Shown: positions 8,493-18,647 of the stretch, in pieces
Numbering within the stretch: position 1 is the first letter of the stretch
How the letters are laid out: the number at the start of each line of letters is the position of its first letter
Assembly (NCBI GenBank): GCA_944325895.1
Contig: CALVCA010000005.1
Span: forward strand, 53,015 to 117,014
From: Candidatus Gastranaerophilales bacterium
GTDB lineage: Bacteria > Cyanobacteriota > Vampirovibrionia > Gastranaerophilales > Gastranaerophilaceae
Direction: 5' to 3'
DNA length: 64,000 nt
The notes under the pieces: model-generated
Told to the model about the DNA's origin: nothing
The model's input: the letters and a program-made list of their open reading frames with translations, nothing else
Database searches by the model: none
Made by a program: the position numbers and the translations under genes

Positions 8493-9305
8493 TTTGCGTA
8501 AGCGGGTTGAACGGTTTTCGCTGAGGATATTTTTCAGCTTCATAATACCTTGAGCGTGAAGCTGGCAGACACGTGATTCTGACATATTAATAGTTTCGCC
8601 GATTTCTTTTAACGTCATGTTTTCTTGATAGTAAAGAACCATTATAATTCGTTCTCTTTCAGGTAATCTTTTCAATGCCCTCTCCAATTCCTGTTTAATA
8701 TTATTTTCTTCGGCTTCTTCCTGCGGGTTACGTTTGTTGGTGTCCTGAATGGTATCAATAATTTCCATACTGTCTTCCGCAGTACCTTTTTTTTCGTATA
8801 AAGAAGTCATGGTCACATCTTCCGACAAAAGCTGGTTAACTTTATCAGGTTCCATGTCAACATATTTGGAAATTTCTTGAGTGGTAGGTGCCCTGCCAAG
8901 CTCTTGTTTAAGATATTCTTGAGCTTCTTTAAGAGTTTTAATTTTTTGTCTGACGCTGCGGGGTAAAAAATCCTGAGCACGTATTCTGTCTAAAATTGTT
9001 CCTCTGATACGTATTAATGCATAGGTTTCGAACCTTGTGTTTTTTTGCGGCGAATACCTTTCTATAGCGTTAATAAGACCTTCAACCCCGTATCCTGCTA
9101 TGTCTTCTATTGAAATCGTTGAAGGAAGCGTTACTTTAACACGTCCTACAACATATCGTATTAAATATATATATTGAACAATTAACGCATCACGAGATGC
9201 TTTATCAGACTTATCGGATAAATATTTGTTCCAAAGATTTGTTAATTCTTCTTCCGATAATCTTTTTATGTTGTTGTAAGATGTAAAATCAAAATCTTGA
9301 CTCAT
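8478..9305 (-). CDS. fliA: FliA/SigD-family RNA polymerase sigma factor
   Basis: 275 residues. Region 2 (about 40-115) contains EDIAGYGVEGLINAIERY and TYALIRIRGTILDRIRAQD, the hallmark of the flagellar sigma-28 group, followed by LPRSVRQK. Region 3 (about 120-170) and region 4 (about 215-262, LPERERIIMVLYYQENMTLKEIG and a SESRVCQLHAQGIMKLK helix) are complete. The start used (ATG 9303-9305, MSQDF) has a GGCGGA box; ATG 9317 and TTG 9323 upstream are alternatives. Sigma-28 factors drive late flagellar and chemotaxis genes. Facing fliI across a 205-base gap strengthens the flagellar reading. Confidence 0.88.
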   Translation of the reverse strand: MSQDFDFTSYNNIKRLSEEELTNLWNKYLSDKSDKASRDALIVQYIYLIRYVVGRVKVTLPSTISIEDIAGYGVEGLINAIERYSPQKNTRFETYALIRIRGTILDRIRAQDFLPRSVRQKIKTLKEAQEYLKQELGRAPTTQEISKYVDMEPDKVNQLLSEDVTMTSLYEKKGTAEDSMEIIDTIQDTNKRNPQEEAEENNIKQELERALKRLPERERIIMVLYYQENMTLKEIGETINMSESRVCQLHAQGIMKLKNILSENRSTRLRKSIVA

Positions 9306-9436
9306 TAATCCGCCCATGTTCAATATATTTTAATTCTATACTATATAGCTTTAACTACATCAACTAAAAAGAGGAAATGAGGAATAAATCATTTTTTTAG
9401 GGGAGAGGAAATTTAAATTCAAGAATTTTATTTGTG

Positions 9437-9463
9437 TAAAGCTTAACTATAAAACGCTAAATA
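9437..9463 (+). promoter_or_regulatory. Possible sigma-28 promoter upstream of fliI
   Basis: TAAAGCTT, 11-base spacer, GCTAAATA. The first box is one change from the enteric sigma-28 element TAAAGTTT, the second matches GCCGATAA only in part. Weak evidence, interesting mainly because fliA is next door. Confidence 0.25.
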
Positions 9464-9510
9464 TGTAAACAATTTGTCCGGATTAAAAAAAAATATTATA
9501 ATAATTAATA

Positions 9511-10857
9511 ATGAACGATCTTGATATTTCAAAATTGGAAGAATTAAAGTCAAAAGTGCACGAAAAGCTTAATGAAACAGAGCTTTTCAGATACAAAGGT
9601 ACTGTATCAAAGCTTTTGGGTTTAACGGTAGAAGTAAAATTACCGGGATTAAAGATAGGTGATTTGTGCTTTATAGAAACGAATGACGGGCAGCAAAAGC
9701 CTGCCGAAGTTGTTGCGTTTAAAGGAGAGATGGCACAGTTGCTTTTGCTTTTAGACGGTGTCGGAATAGGGCAGGGAAGCCTTGTAACATCAACCGGCAG
9801 ACCGATTATAATTCCTGTCGGCGATTTTTTGCTTGGCAGGCTTATTGACCCGATGGGACAGCCTCTTGACGGCAGACCGCTTAATACGGAAGGTGCTCAA
9901 TGGCGGTCTATTGAAGGACCTCCTCCCGGGCCTTTTGAACGTCCGATTATTACGGAAATGTTTTCAACCGGTGTCAGAGCAATTGATTCTTGTATGACAA
10001 TGGGGTGCGGTCAGCGTTTGGGATTGTTTGCCGGCTCCGGTGTCGGTAAAAGTACTTTACTGGGTATGATTGCGAGAAATTCCGATGCGGATGTAAACGT
10101 TATGGCTCTAATCGGAGAACGTGGACGTGAAGTTAAAGAGTTTATAGAAGATTCTTTGGGCGAAGAAGGTATGAAAAAGTCGGTTTTAGTTTGTTCAACA
10201 GGCGATAAGCCGCCTTTAATCCGTCAAAAGGCTTTATTGGCAGCAACTGCTGTTTGTGAATATTTCAGAGATCAGGGTAAGAAAGTTTTCTTGATGACAG
10301 ATACCGTGACACGTTGTGCCATGGCAGGTCGTGAAGTAGGTTTGGCAACAGGCGAACCGCCTACGATGAAAGGCTATCCGCCGTCAATATTTTCGTGGCT
10401 GCAAAAAGTTTTGGAACGTGCCGGAAACAGTCCAAAAGGTTCTATTACGGCTTTGTATACGGTTTTGATGGAGGGCGACGATATTTCCGACCCGATTGTT
10501 GATACTGTCCGTGGTATTGTTGACGGGCACATATTTCTGTCAAGAAAAGTCGCCGAAATGAACCATTATCCGGCAATTGATGTTTTAGGAAGTATTTCAA
10601 GGCTTATGTCGGCTATTGCTACACCCGAGCATAAAGAGGCTGCCGGTAAAATGCGTAAAATACTTGCTATGTACCGTGAAAATAAAGATTTGATTGATGT
10701 AGGTATGTATCAGCCGGGTTCCAACCCGAAACTCGATACTGCAATTGAAATGATGCCTCAGGTTAATGCGTTTTTGCAGCAGCGTACCTCAGACAGCGTT
10801 TCTATGGAAAATACCATAAGCACTTTAATCAATATGATGAAAGATGTTGATATATAA
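9511..10857 (+). CDS. fliI: Flagellar/type III export ATPase FliI
   Basis: 448 residues, typical for FliI/SctN. N-terminal beta-barrel (about 20-95), then the catalytic domain with Walker A GLFAGSGVGKSTLL (about 170-183), ALIGERGREVKEFIEDSLGE, the Walker B region KVFLMTDTVTR (about 258-268) and GSITALYTVLMEGDD. It differs from F1 beta by the export-ATPase signature GPPPGPFERP before the P-loop. FliI energises export of flagellar or injectisome subunits through the inner-membrane gate. No other export or rod genes are nearby, so flagellar versus non-flagellar rests on the FliA neighbour. No clear Shine-Dalgarno box. Confidence 0.85.
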   Translation: MNDLDISKLEELKSKVHEKLNETELFRYKGTVSKLLGLTVEVKLPGLKIGDLCFIETNDGQQKPAEVVAFKGEMAQLLLLLDGVGIGQGSLVTSTGRPIIIPVGDFLLGRLIDPMGQPLDGRPLNTEGAQWRSIEGPPPGPFERPIITEMFSTGVRAIDSCMTMGCGQRLGLFAGSGVGKSTLLGMIARNSDADVNVMALIGERGREVKEFIEDSLGEEGMKKSVLVCSTGDKPPLIRQKALLAATAVCEYFRDQGKKVFLMTDTVTRCAMAGREVGLATGEPPTMKGYPPSIFSWLQKVLERAGNSPKGSITALYTVLMEGDDISDPIVDTVRGIVDGHIFLSRKVAEMNHYPAIDVLGSISRLMSAIATPEHKEAAGKMRKILAMYRENKDLIDVGMYQPGSNPKLDTAIEMMPQVNAFLQQRTSDSVSMENTISTLINMMKDVDI

Positions 10858-10893
10858 TTTTTTGTGATAAAATACGGGTAGAGGAAGTATTTT

Positions 10894-11691
10894 ATGAATT
10901 TACCTGATAATTACGGAATTGCCCTGTTAATGACTTTGTTTGCCGGTTTGTCAACTGCAATCGGCGGCGGTATTGCTTTTGTGGTTAAAAAAAATAATCT
11001 GAAAGCTTTGTCAATCGGTTTGGGCTTTTCAGCGGGTGTTATGATATTTTTGTCTTTTAACGAAATTATTCCCGAAGCTGCAAAAATGCTTGAGTTGAAC
11101 TTCCCGAACGACCATAATTGGATTGTTTATCTCGGCTTTATTATCGGGATAATTGTTGCGATATTGATAGACTATTTTTTGCCGGATCATATTGATACTG
11201 AAGAACTTATGCATCCTGATGTACCGGGGAATAACAGGCATATGCTGAAAAGAGCCGGTCTGTTTACTACGATTGCAATTTGCGTACACAATTTCCCCGA
11301 AGGCATGGCTACTTTTTTAACAACCACTCAGGATATAACGCTCGGGTTTTCAGTTGCTCTTGCAATTGCTATTCACAATATTCCCGAAGGAATATCAGTC
11401 GCACTCCCGATGTATCATGTTACGGGCAAAAAACGCTACGCAATGCTCTATGCCGCACTTTCGGGTATAACCGAACCTATCGGTGCTTTGGTCGGGATGT
11501 TCGTGTTTAGTATTTTCCTGCCGCAGGCTTTAATCGGTGCTTTAATGTCTGCTGTTGCCGGAATTATGATATATATTGCTTTTGATACGCTGCTTCCGCT
11601 TGCAAAAGAATACGGCAACTGGCATTTGTCTATGATTGGTATTGTGTCGGGTATACTGTTTATTTGGATTAGCTTAATTTTGATAGGGTAA
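10894..11691 (+). CDS. zupT: ZIP-family metal transporter, ZupT type
   Basis: 265 residues, eight predicted membrane helices. The metal-binding helices IV and V carry the paired motifs HNFPEGMAT (about 130-138) and HNIPEGIS (about 165-172), diagnostic of the GufA/ZupT branch of ZIP transporters, which import Zn2+, Fe2+ or Mn2+ without ATP. The cytoplasmic loop after helix III (about 100-125) has DHIDTEELMHPD and could bind metal. RBS AGAGGAAG seven bases before the ATG. Three bases separate its stop from the trpD-like ATG, so the two are probably co-transcribed, perhaps together with fliI (36 bases upstream). Confidence 0.92.
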   Translation: MNLPDNYGIALLMTLFAGLSTAIGGGIAFVVKKNNLKALSIGLGFSAGVMIFLSFNEIIPEAAKMLELNFPNDHNWIVYLGFIIGIIVAILIDYFLPDHIDTEELMHPDVPGNNRHMLKRAGLFTTIAICVHNFPEGMATFLTTTQDITLGFSVALAIAIHNIPEGISVALPMYHVTGKKRYAMLYAALSGITEPIGALVGMFVFSIFLPQALIGALMSAVAGIMIYIAFDTLLPLAKEYGNWHLSMIGIVSGILFIWISLILIG

Positions 11692-11694
11692 ATT

Positions 11695-12693
11695 ATGAAA
11701 AAATATCTGAAAAAAATAACAGAAGATTTTTCTTTTGATGAAATTAATGATATTGTCTGCCAAATTGCTCACGGCATGGCATCTGATGCTCAAATAGGTG
11801 CATTTTTGACAGGTATAACGTTAAAAGGCGTTAATAAAGAAGAATTTTTTGCATTTGCATCTGCAATGAGAAAGTTTTCAAGACGTGTTATAACAGGTGA
11901 ACCTGTTGTTGACAGCTGCGGCACCGGGGCGGATTTTTCGGGAACAATTAATATTTCCACTTCTGCTGCCATTGTCGCAAATGCCTGCGGGGCTAAAGTC
12001 GTTAAGCAGACAAATTCTTCAGTTACCAGCTATTGCGGCAGCAGTGATTTTTTAAACGCTCTCGGTATTAAAATCGTCCAAAATCCTAACGATGCACTTG
12101 AAGAATTTAAAAAACACGGCATTACTTTTGTTCATTCACCTTATTTTAATGATTTTGCAAAGGTTAATAACCCGATAAGACAGCAAATTGGTATAAAAAC
12201 TATTTTTAATTATTTGGGACCGTTAATTAATCCGGCTTTCCCCGAGTATCAGCTTTTGGGTGTGTCCTCTAATGAAATGTGTGCTAAAATGGCTTATGCT
12301 CTCCAAAAACTCGGTACAAAACGGGCTTTGGTTGTTAACGGTAAAAATCCGAATATCGATGAAATAAGCCTTTGTTCCGATACTACGGTTTTTGAGTTGA
12401 ATAACGGTCAAATAAAAGAATATACTTTATCTCCGAAAGATTTCGGACTTGAGGTAACAGGTATAGAAAATTTAAAAGGCGGTGTTGATAATGCCCGTAT
12501 CGTTACGGAAATTTTTAAAGGCGAAAGAAAGGACGCAAGATATGATATTATCTGTTTAAATGCAGGTGCAATGCTCTATCTTTACGGGCTTTCGGAAAGT
12601 ATTTTTGACGGTATGATATCAGCCCGAAAATCAATTGATGAAGGACTTGTTATGCGGAAACTTTTGGATTTGCAAAAAACGGTCAGTGTATAA
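11695..12693 (+). CDS. trpD: TrpD-like phosphoribosyltransferase with altered aromatic-substrate site
   Basis: 332 residues, the normal TrpD length, with the nucleoside-phosphorylase-II fold: N-terminal helices, DSCGTGADFSGTINISTS (PRPP loop, about 74-91), GIKTIFNYLGPLINP (about 166-180), DEISL and LNAGAMLYLYG. TrpD joins anthranilate to PRPP in tryptophan synthesis. Two substrate features differ: the KHGNR loop reads KQTNS (about 104-108) and the second anthranilate-site histidine is missing (HSPYFND around 145), while the Mg-PRPP residues and the following Arg remain. No other trp gene is near. It may use another aromatic or heteroaromatic acceptor; a diverged true TrpD is possible. Confidence 0.75.
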   Translation: MKKYLKKITEDFSFDEINDIVCQIAHGMASDAQIGAFLTGITLKGVNKEEFFAFASAMRKFSRRVITGEPVVDSCGTGADFSGTINISTSAAIVANACGAKVVKQTNSSVTSYCGSSDFLNALGIKIVQNPNDALEEFKKHGITFVHSPYFNDFAKVNNPIRQQIGIKTIFNYLGPLINPAFPEYQLLGVSSNEMCAKMAYALQKLGTKRALVVNGKNPNIDEISLCSDTTVFELNNGQIKEYTLSPKDFGLEVTGIENLKGGVDNARIVTEIFKGERKDARYDIICLNAGAMLYLYGLSESIFDGMISARKSIDEGLVMRKLLDLQKTVSV

Positions 12694-12698
12694 AATTT

Positions 12699-12770
<72 letters not shown>

Positions 12771-12807
12771 GATACATTTATTATAACATCGTAATTTTTA
12801 TTTGACA

Positions 12808-13317
12808 ATGGATAAATTAAACTTTAAAAAAATTATTAATAACGATTTTAAGCATATATATCAAGATATGCTTGAGCAGTTTCCTAAATATGAATTAAAG
12901 TCTTATGAAAATTTTGAAAAACTTATCTCAAGCGGAAAATTGGATTGTTATGGTGTTTATGACAATGATTTGGAAATAGGTTATTTTTTGCTTGCAAAAA
13001 CAGGTAAATCTTTTTGGCTTGATTATATTGCCATTAAAAAGCCATATCAATCCAAAGGCTACGGCAGAAAAATTATGCAGCATTTTGACAATTGCTATTT
13101 GGAAGTTGAAAAACCCGATTTGAATAAACCCGATACCCTGAGAAGAATAAAATTTTATGAAGCTTTAGGTGCTAAAAAACTCGATATCGATTATGTTTAT
13201 CCTAATGATCAGGGCGGTTATCCGATGGATTTGTATTATTTTGGTAAAAATATACCTGAAAATATCACGGAAGATATCAAATATATTTTTAAAATTTTGC
13301 ATTCTAAAGATATATAA
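12808..13317 (+). CDS. GNAT-family N-acetyltransferase
   Basis: 169 residues. The acetyl-CoA binding motif A is visible as LDYIAIKKPYQSKGYGRKIM (about 73-92; Q-x-x-G-x-G is the pyrophosphate loop), preceded by a beta strand pair with DLEIGYFLLAKTGKSF. The later KFYEALGAKKLD (about 118-129) matches the usual motif B. Acceptor substrate cannot be predicted. The frame opens at a TTG at 12802, but the ATG at 12808 is preferred. No good ribosome box, and the gene starts 37 bases after the opposing tRNA-Lys. Confidence 0.8.
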   Translation: MDKLNFKKIINNDFKHIYQDMLEQFPKYELKSYENFEKLISSGKLDCYGVYDNDLEIGYFLLAKTGKSFWLDYIAIKKPYQSKGYGRKIMQHFDNCYLEVEKPDLNKPDTLRRIKFYEALGAKKLDIDYVYPNDQGGYPMDLYYFGKNIPENITEDIKYIFKILHSKDI

Positions 13318-13377
13318 ATTGTAAATATTATTAATAAGTGTAATTGAAATTCATAATTTTTCATGTAAGATTATGGA

Positions 13378-14379
13378 ATGGAAAATAAAAAACCAAAAGC
13401 CATGATAATGTCGGCAGGCATGGGCTCAAGACTTGAACCTTTAACCCTTCAGGTGCCAAAACCTCTTGTAAGAGTTTGTAACCGGCCGGTTATGGATATT
13501 TTGTTTGAACATCTTTCATCAATAGGGATAAATGATGTTATCTGTAATACGTATTATTTGTCGGAGCAGATTATCTCAAGATACGAAAAAAACAACTTCG
13601 GAATAAATTTTAACTATATAACGGAAAAAGAGCTTTCAGGAACCGCAGGCGGTTTGAGAAAATGCCGGTTCTTTTTTGATGATGATTTTGTCGTGCTTTC
13701 CGCTGACGGGCTTACTAATGCTGATATTTTAAAAGGTTTTGAAGCACATAAAAAATCAAATGCGATTGCTACTATTGTCATAAAAGAAGTAAATCATGAA
13801 GAAGTTTCGCATTACGGTGTTGTTGTTACTGATAAAAACGGGTTTGTCACTGAGTTTCAGGAAAAACCGTCAATTGACGAGGCTAAAAGTAATTGCATAA
13901 ATACCGGAATATACTTTTTTAAACCCCAAATTTTTGATTACATACCGGCAAATACGTTTTATGACTTTGCAAAAAATGTGTTTCCAAAGCTTTTGACAAA
14001 AATAAATACGTTTAAAATCAATGATTACTGGAGTGATATCGGTACTATTGAACAATATAAACAGTCAATGCATGACGTGTTTGACGGGAAATGTGTTTTT
14101 CCGCATGAAAATATTATAAAAACTCCGTCCGGAAGATATATTTCTTCAAGTAAAATACCTTTTGACACCGTGTTTAAAGGGAATTCTTCAATCGGCATGA
14201 ATTGTAAAATCGGCAATAATGTTGTCATAGAAAATTCAATTTTATGGGATGATGTTACCGTATCGGATAATGTTCATCTGAAAAACTGCATAATAGCTTC
14301 CGGCAAAACCGTGACGGCAAGCTTGTCAGATAAAGTTATCGGTTCAAATACAGACACCAAAAATTTTTTGAGTATCTAA
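13378..14379 (+). CDS. Sugar-1-phosphate nucleotidyltransferase with hexapeptide tail
   Basis: 333 residues. Residues 1-235 form a nucleotidyltransferase domain with the signature AGMGSRLEPLTLQVPKPLVRV (read here in part as SAGMGSRLEPLTLQVPKPL, about 12-30) and the metal-binding VVLSADGLTNADI (about 103-115). Residues about 265-325 are hexapeptide-like (SIGMNCKIGNNVVIENSILW), a short left-handed beta-helix as in mannose-1-phosphate guanylyltransferases and glucose-1-phosphate adenylyltransferases. It activates a hexose-1-phosphate for polysaccharide or glycogen synthesis; the malQ gene just downstream makes a glucan role attractive but unproven. 60 bases separate it from the GNAT gene. Confidence 0.85.
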   Translation: MENKKPKAMIMSAGMGSRLEPLTLQVPKPLVRVCNRPVMDILFEHLSSIGINDVICNTYYLSEQIISRYEKNNFGINFNYITEKELSGTAGGLRKCRFFFDDDFVVLSADGLTNADILKGFEAHKKSNAIATIVIKEVNHEEVSHYGVVVTDKNGFVTEFQEKPSIDEAKSNCINTGIYFFKPQIFDYIPANTFYDFAKNVFPKLLTKINTFKINDYWSDIGTIEQYKQSMHDVFDGKCVFPHENIIKTPSGRYISSSKIPFDTVFKGNSSIGMNCKIGNNVVIENSILWDDVTVSDNVHLKNCIIASGKTVTASLSDKVIGSNTDTKNFLSI

Positions 14380-14455
14380 ATCTTCGGGTTAAAGCCCTTA
14401 GAATGACTGACTTTTAATTGCGGCTGTTTGCTGTATAAGTTCAAAAGATAAAAGC

Positions 14456-14484
14456 TTGACTTTATGACATTTTAATGCTATTTT
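14456..14484 (+). promoter_or_regulatory. Promoter of the CAU-anticodon tRNA
   Basis: TTGACT (14456-14461), 17-base spacer, TATTTT (14479-14484), predicting a start about ten bases before the tRNA. Confidence 0.55.
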
Positions 14485-14502
14485 AAAAAAGAAAATAATT
14501 TT

Positions 14503-14574
14503 GGGCTTGTGGCGCAGCGGTAGCGCAGAGGACTCATAATCCTTTGGTCGTGGGTTCGAATCCCTCCGGGCCCA
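14503..14574 (+). tRNA. tRNA with CAU anticodon (elongator Met or lysidine-modified Ile)
   Basis: 72-base cloverleaf: acceptor GGGCTTG/CGGGCCC with two G-U pairs, D arm GCGC/GCGC, anticodon stem GAGGA/TCCTT around CTCATAA (anticodon CAT), T arm GTGGG/CCCTC with one U-U mismatch, discriminator A. The paired first base rules out initiator tRNA. Met and Ile2 cannot be separated by eye. The malQ ATG follows 15 bases later, so it may be processed from a shared transcript. Confidence 0.93.
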
Positions 14575-14589
14575 ATTTTTTGAGGGCTT

Positions 14590-16423
14590 ATGGAAAAAAA
14601 AGTAAAATTAATTCAGGAAGCTTTAAAAGTTTTAGGTAAGAAAAATTTTGCATTGATTGTCCACGGAAGCAGTTTCCCTTCAAAAGAAGGCGAAAATACG
14701 GGATTTGGCTCAATGAATTCTAACGGCGGCAAGGAGCTTATTGATTATGCTTTTGGTATATTCAACGCAATCCAGCTCGGACCTGCCGGTAAAACCAAAG
14801 GCTGTGATTCATCCCCTTATACAAGCACTATTTTTTCACTTAATCCTTTATTCGCCGATTTAAAAGAATTAACAACTGACAGGTGGGATAATATTCTTTC
14901 TGTTGAAACTTTTAATGAAATTGTTGAAAATAATCCAAAAAAAGGCGATAATAAAACAGCTTATTCTTATTGTTTTAAAAAATATGCCGATGCGTTTGAT
15001 GAAGCTTTTAAGAATTTTTTGGAACGTGACAACCATCAGCTCAAAAAAGAATTTGACGATTTTAAGCGTGCTAATAACAGATGGCTTGACAGGGACAGCA
15101 TTTATGAAGCATTGTCCATTGAACATCAAAATGATTACTGGCCTTTATGGCAAAATGAAATTGATAAAAAACTGTTTGCTCCCGAAACTATTGAAGAACG
15201 TATAGAACACGGCAAACGTTTGGTTGAAATTTCTAAAAAATATGATTACGATATAGAAAAATATAAGTTTATACAATTTGTTTTAAGCAAACAAAATTCA
15301 GAAACAAAAGATTATGCCGCATCAAAAAACATAAAAATGATAGCGGACAGGCAAGTAGCGTTTTCGGATAGAGATATATGGGCATATCAGGCATTATTTT
15401 TGCCGGGGTGGATGCTCGGATGTCCTCCGGATTATTTTTCAAAAGACGGTCAAGCCTGGGGATTTCCGGTGCTTAACCCTGAAAGAATGTACAAAGATGA
15501 CGGCTCGCTTGATAAAGCCGGTGTTCTGCTGAAAAATTTGTATAGAAAAATGTTCAGAGAAAACCCCGGCGGTGTTAGAATTGACCATATAGTCGGATTG
15601 ATTGACCCTTGGGTCTATAAAGCCGGATGCAAACCTAAAATTGAAGAAGGTGCAGGAAGATTATATTCTTCGCCTGAACATCCTTATTTGTCAAAATTTG
15701 CCATTGCTCAGCAGGAAAATTTAGACATTTCGCTTGCTGCTGATAAAGAAGAACGTGTTAAAAACTTGACGGATGAACAAATTTCTCAATACGGTGCTTT
15801 AATTGAAAAGATTGTTATTCAATCGGCAATAGATGAAGGCTTAGATAAAAATTCCATAGTATGCGAGGATTTGGGTACATTGACTAACCCTGTTGCTGCT
15901 GTTTTGAAAAAATATGAGCTTTTAGGCATGAGATTAACGCAGTTTGTTGTCCCCGAAAAAGAAGATCATCCTTACAGATGTAAAAATATAGACAAAAACT
16001 GCTGGGCTATGGTCGGTACACACGACAATGAACCGATTGCAAGATGGGCTAAATCCATGATTAATACTCACGAAGGCTATCTGCACGCTAAAAATCTTGT
16101 TGAAGATTTGTTCAAAGATGCTGAAAATAAAGACGATATTATTGTTAAACTTACAAAAGATGCTGAATTTTTAACTTTTGTTAAATTCGTTGAAATTTTT
16201 GCCTCTAAAGCGGAAAATATTCAAATATTCTTTACTGACTTTTTCAAAATCGATGATGTCTACAACAGACCCGGCACATCGGGCGATGCAAATTGGAGTT
16301 TGAGAATTCCTGATAATTACAAAGAGCTTACGACCATAGACTTGCCAAAAATTTTAAGACAGGCTATTATATCAAGAGGAAAAGATTTTGCATCACAACA
16401 TGAAAAGCTTGTAGAGGAACTCG

Positions 16424-16434
<11 letters not shown>
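14590..16434 (+). CDS. malQ: 4-alpha-glucanotransferase (GH77)
   Basis: 614 residues, somewhat longer than the usual 500-570. GH77 core motifs are in order: PSPYTS equivalent DSSPYTSTIFSLNPLF (about 76-91), RIDHIVGL with nucleophile Asp332, CEDLGT with acid/base Glu426, GTHDNEPIARW with Asp479, and GTSGDANWSLRIPD near the C-terminus (the usual GTxxxNW-R-P segment). The enzyme disproportionates maltodextrins and lets cells use or remodel glycogen in the cytoplasm. An extra helical stretch around 95-215 accounts for the length. It sits directly behind a tRNA and overlaps the next gene by 11 bases, so the two are translationally coupled. Confidence 0.93.
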
Positions 16435-18499
<2,065 letters not shown>

Positions 18500-18523
18500 T
18501 TATTGTGTTTGGTACACTTTTTA

Positions 18524-18551
18524 ATTATAATCTGTAAATAAGAAATAACAA
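18524..18551 (-). promoter_or_regulatory. Promoter of ahcY
   Basis: On the minus strand TTGTTA (18546-18551), 16-base spacer, TATAAT (18524-18529). Predicted start near 18515, giving a leader of about 28 bases. Confidence 0.6.
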
Positions 18552-18647
18552 ATTTATTTAAAAACATGTAAAAAAAACTTAATAAATCCAAAAAATATAA
18601 CAAAAATAAACATTCAGCAGTATTAAAAAAAACAGGAGATTGTGTGC

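Noticed and set aside
9511..10857. Second F1-type ATP synthase beta or alpha subunit
   Set aside because: The GPPPGPFERP signature and length fit the export ATPase FliI/SctN; true atpD is at 36843.
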